Assembly (NCBI GenBank): GCA_002245135.1
Contig: NGBS01000590.1
Coordinates: forward strand, 1-64,000
Source: Proteromonas lacertae
Lineage: Eukaryota > Sar > Bigyra > Opalinata > Proteromonadidae
DNA length: 64,000 bases
Direction of reading: 5' to 3'
This document shows positions 63,330-64,000 of this stretch, piece by piece. The notes beneath the pieces were generated by a model. The model ran no database searches. It had not been told where the DNA came from and saw nothing but the letters and a program-made list of their open reading frames with translations. Positions within the stretch are counted from its first letter, which is position 1, and the number at the start of each line of letters is the position of its first letter. The translations under genes and the position numbers were made by a program.

Positions 63330-63871
63330 AATTAAAAAAATGGATTGGCTTGAAGCTTGATTAATTTTTTTTAAATTTCTTTTGTTTAATGTGGTAGATG
63401 CATGTGCATTAGTATATTCACTACTAATTAAGTGTTAAAGTATATATTGCTTTTTGTTCTAAATGCTTATCAAGTGATTTTCAGTTAATTGCATACCATC
63501 ATTTTACGAATTAAAATGTAAAATATGGGAAGAAAGATTTAAATCTTGGTTCAAAATTTGAACCTAAAGGCTTTTACTCATTTTTTACTGTTAAAATTGA
63601 AATTTGTTAGTGTATAATTTAATTATAAAGGTATGAGATGATATACAGATGTAGAAGATGATTATACACATCAAGGCGATTGATTGAATTTTCGTATCAA
63701 TTTTTCTAAAATTATTAATTTTGCTTTTTAAAAGTTGTCTTGTATATAAATTTATTGTGCATAATATCTTTGCATTGGATCACCAGTTTGCATTCTAATA
63801 ATTTTGTTATATCAAGAGAAAACTGAAAAACGCTAAGCACTTCAACCATCAGTCGACATTCAACAACAAGG
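63330..63871. other. divergent intergenic region
   Basis: 540 bp, AT-rich, between the start codons of the acidic protein and the last partial gene. Apart from the TCAAGCC element near 63350 I see nothing recognisable. Confidence 0.5.
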
Positions 63872-64000
63872 ATGATGGATGATGGATTGCCTAACATAAC
63901 ATTAATATGTTTTGCTATTAATGGTTCTAATAAAGATAATATACCTGACTTAATTCAACAAAGAAAAACTGTTGTTCGAAAGTTAATTCAATTCCAAGAG
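63872..64000 (+). CDS. 5' end of an unidentified gene
   Basis: Open from ATG 63872 (or 63875) to the window edge, 43 codons: MMDDGLPNITLICFAINGSN then KDNIPDLIQQRKTVVRKLIQ. Codon use resembles the coding regions nearby. The opposite-strand frame over the same bases is its shadow. Too short to identify. Confidence 0.5.
   Translation, partial: MMDDGLPNITLICFAINGSNKDNIPDLIQQRKTVVRKLIQFQE

Overview
This is a window of an AT-rich nuclear genome from a flagellated (or flagellate-derived) protist. The genes are eukaryotic and densely packed on both strands. They carry many minute introns, about 25-48 nt, nearly all starting GTA and ending TAG, and TAA, TAG and TGA all act as stops. Axonemal genes (SPAG17/PF6-like, AXDND1-like, NDK7-like, a roadblock dynein light chain) point to a flagellum. 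A signal-peptide EGF protein with the C-x-C/CPYG/ECSN-G-LC pattern of stramenopile mastigoneme-type proteins, the ~30 nt introns and the legumain cluster make an AT-rich stramenopile, perhaps near Opalinata (Proteromonas/Blastocystis), my best guess; this placement is inference. Mitochondrial bL9m, a mitochondrial-type RbfA and a RAD52 with a presequence-like N-terminus suggest that the organelle still has DNA and ribosomes.

Layout. 0-5.8 kb: 5' part of a STE20-type kinase, OLA1 ATPase, a cGMP-dependent protein kinase and a LITAF-domain protein. 6-13.3 kb: four legumain-like genes (two +, two -) around a tRNA t6A-cyclising dehydratase (TCD/TcdA) gene; one legumain has lost both catalytic residues. 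13.4-20.1 kb: a pseudokinase, a tiny two-intron gene, an RS-rich protein, FEN1 with an E2F-like site, mitochondrial RbfA and a charged F-x-P-x-I repeat protein. 20.3-27.2 kb: mastigoneme-like EGF protein, a small multi-pass membrane protein, VPS37, a nine-repeat He_PIG-like protein and bL9m. 27.3-43 kb: SPAG17-like protein, a BTB-PIG-SPRY protein with decayed relatives, and AXDND1-like protein. 43-55 kb: one giant HECT ubiquitin ligase. 55-64 kb: a type I membrane protein, RAD52, an Rtt106-type histone chaperone, roadblock, NDK7, SPRY pseudogene pieces, an acidic protein and the start of one more gene.

Many otherwise well-conserved genes are broken by 1-2 nt shifts, mostly in homopolymers or AT repeats. 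This looks more like uncorrected sequencing error than widespread pseudogenisation, so such genes are given here as single loci. Divergent pairs often share promoters of only 44-155 bp (RAD52/Rtt106, bL9m/SPAG17, RbfA/repeat protein, STE20 kinase/OLA1).
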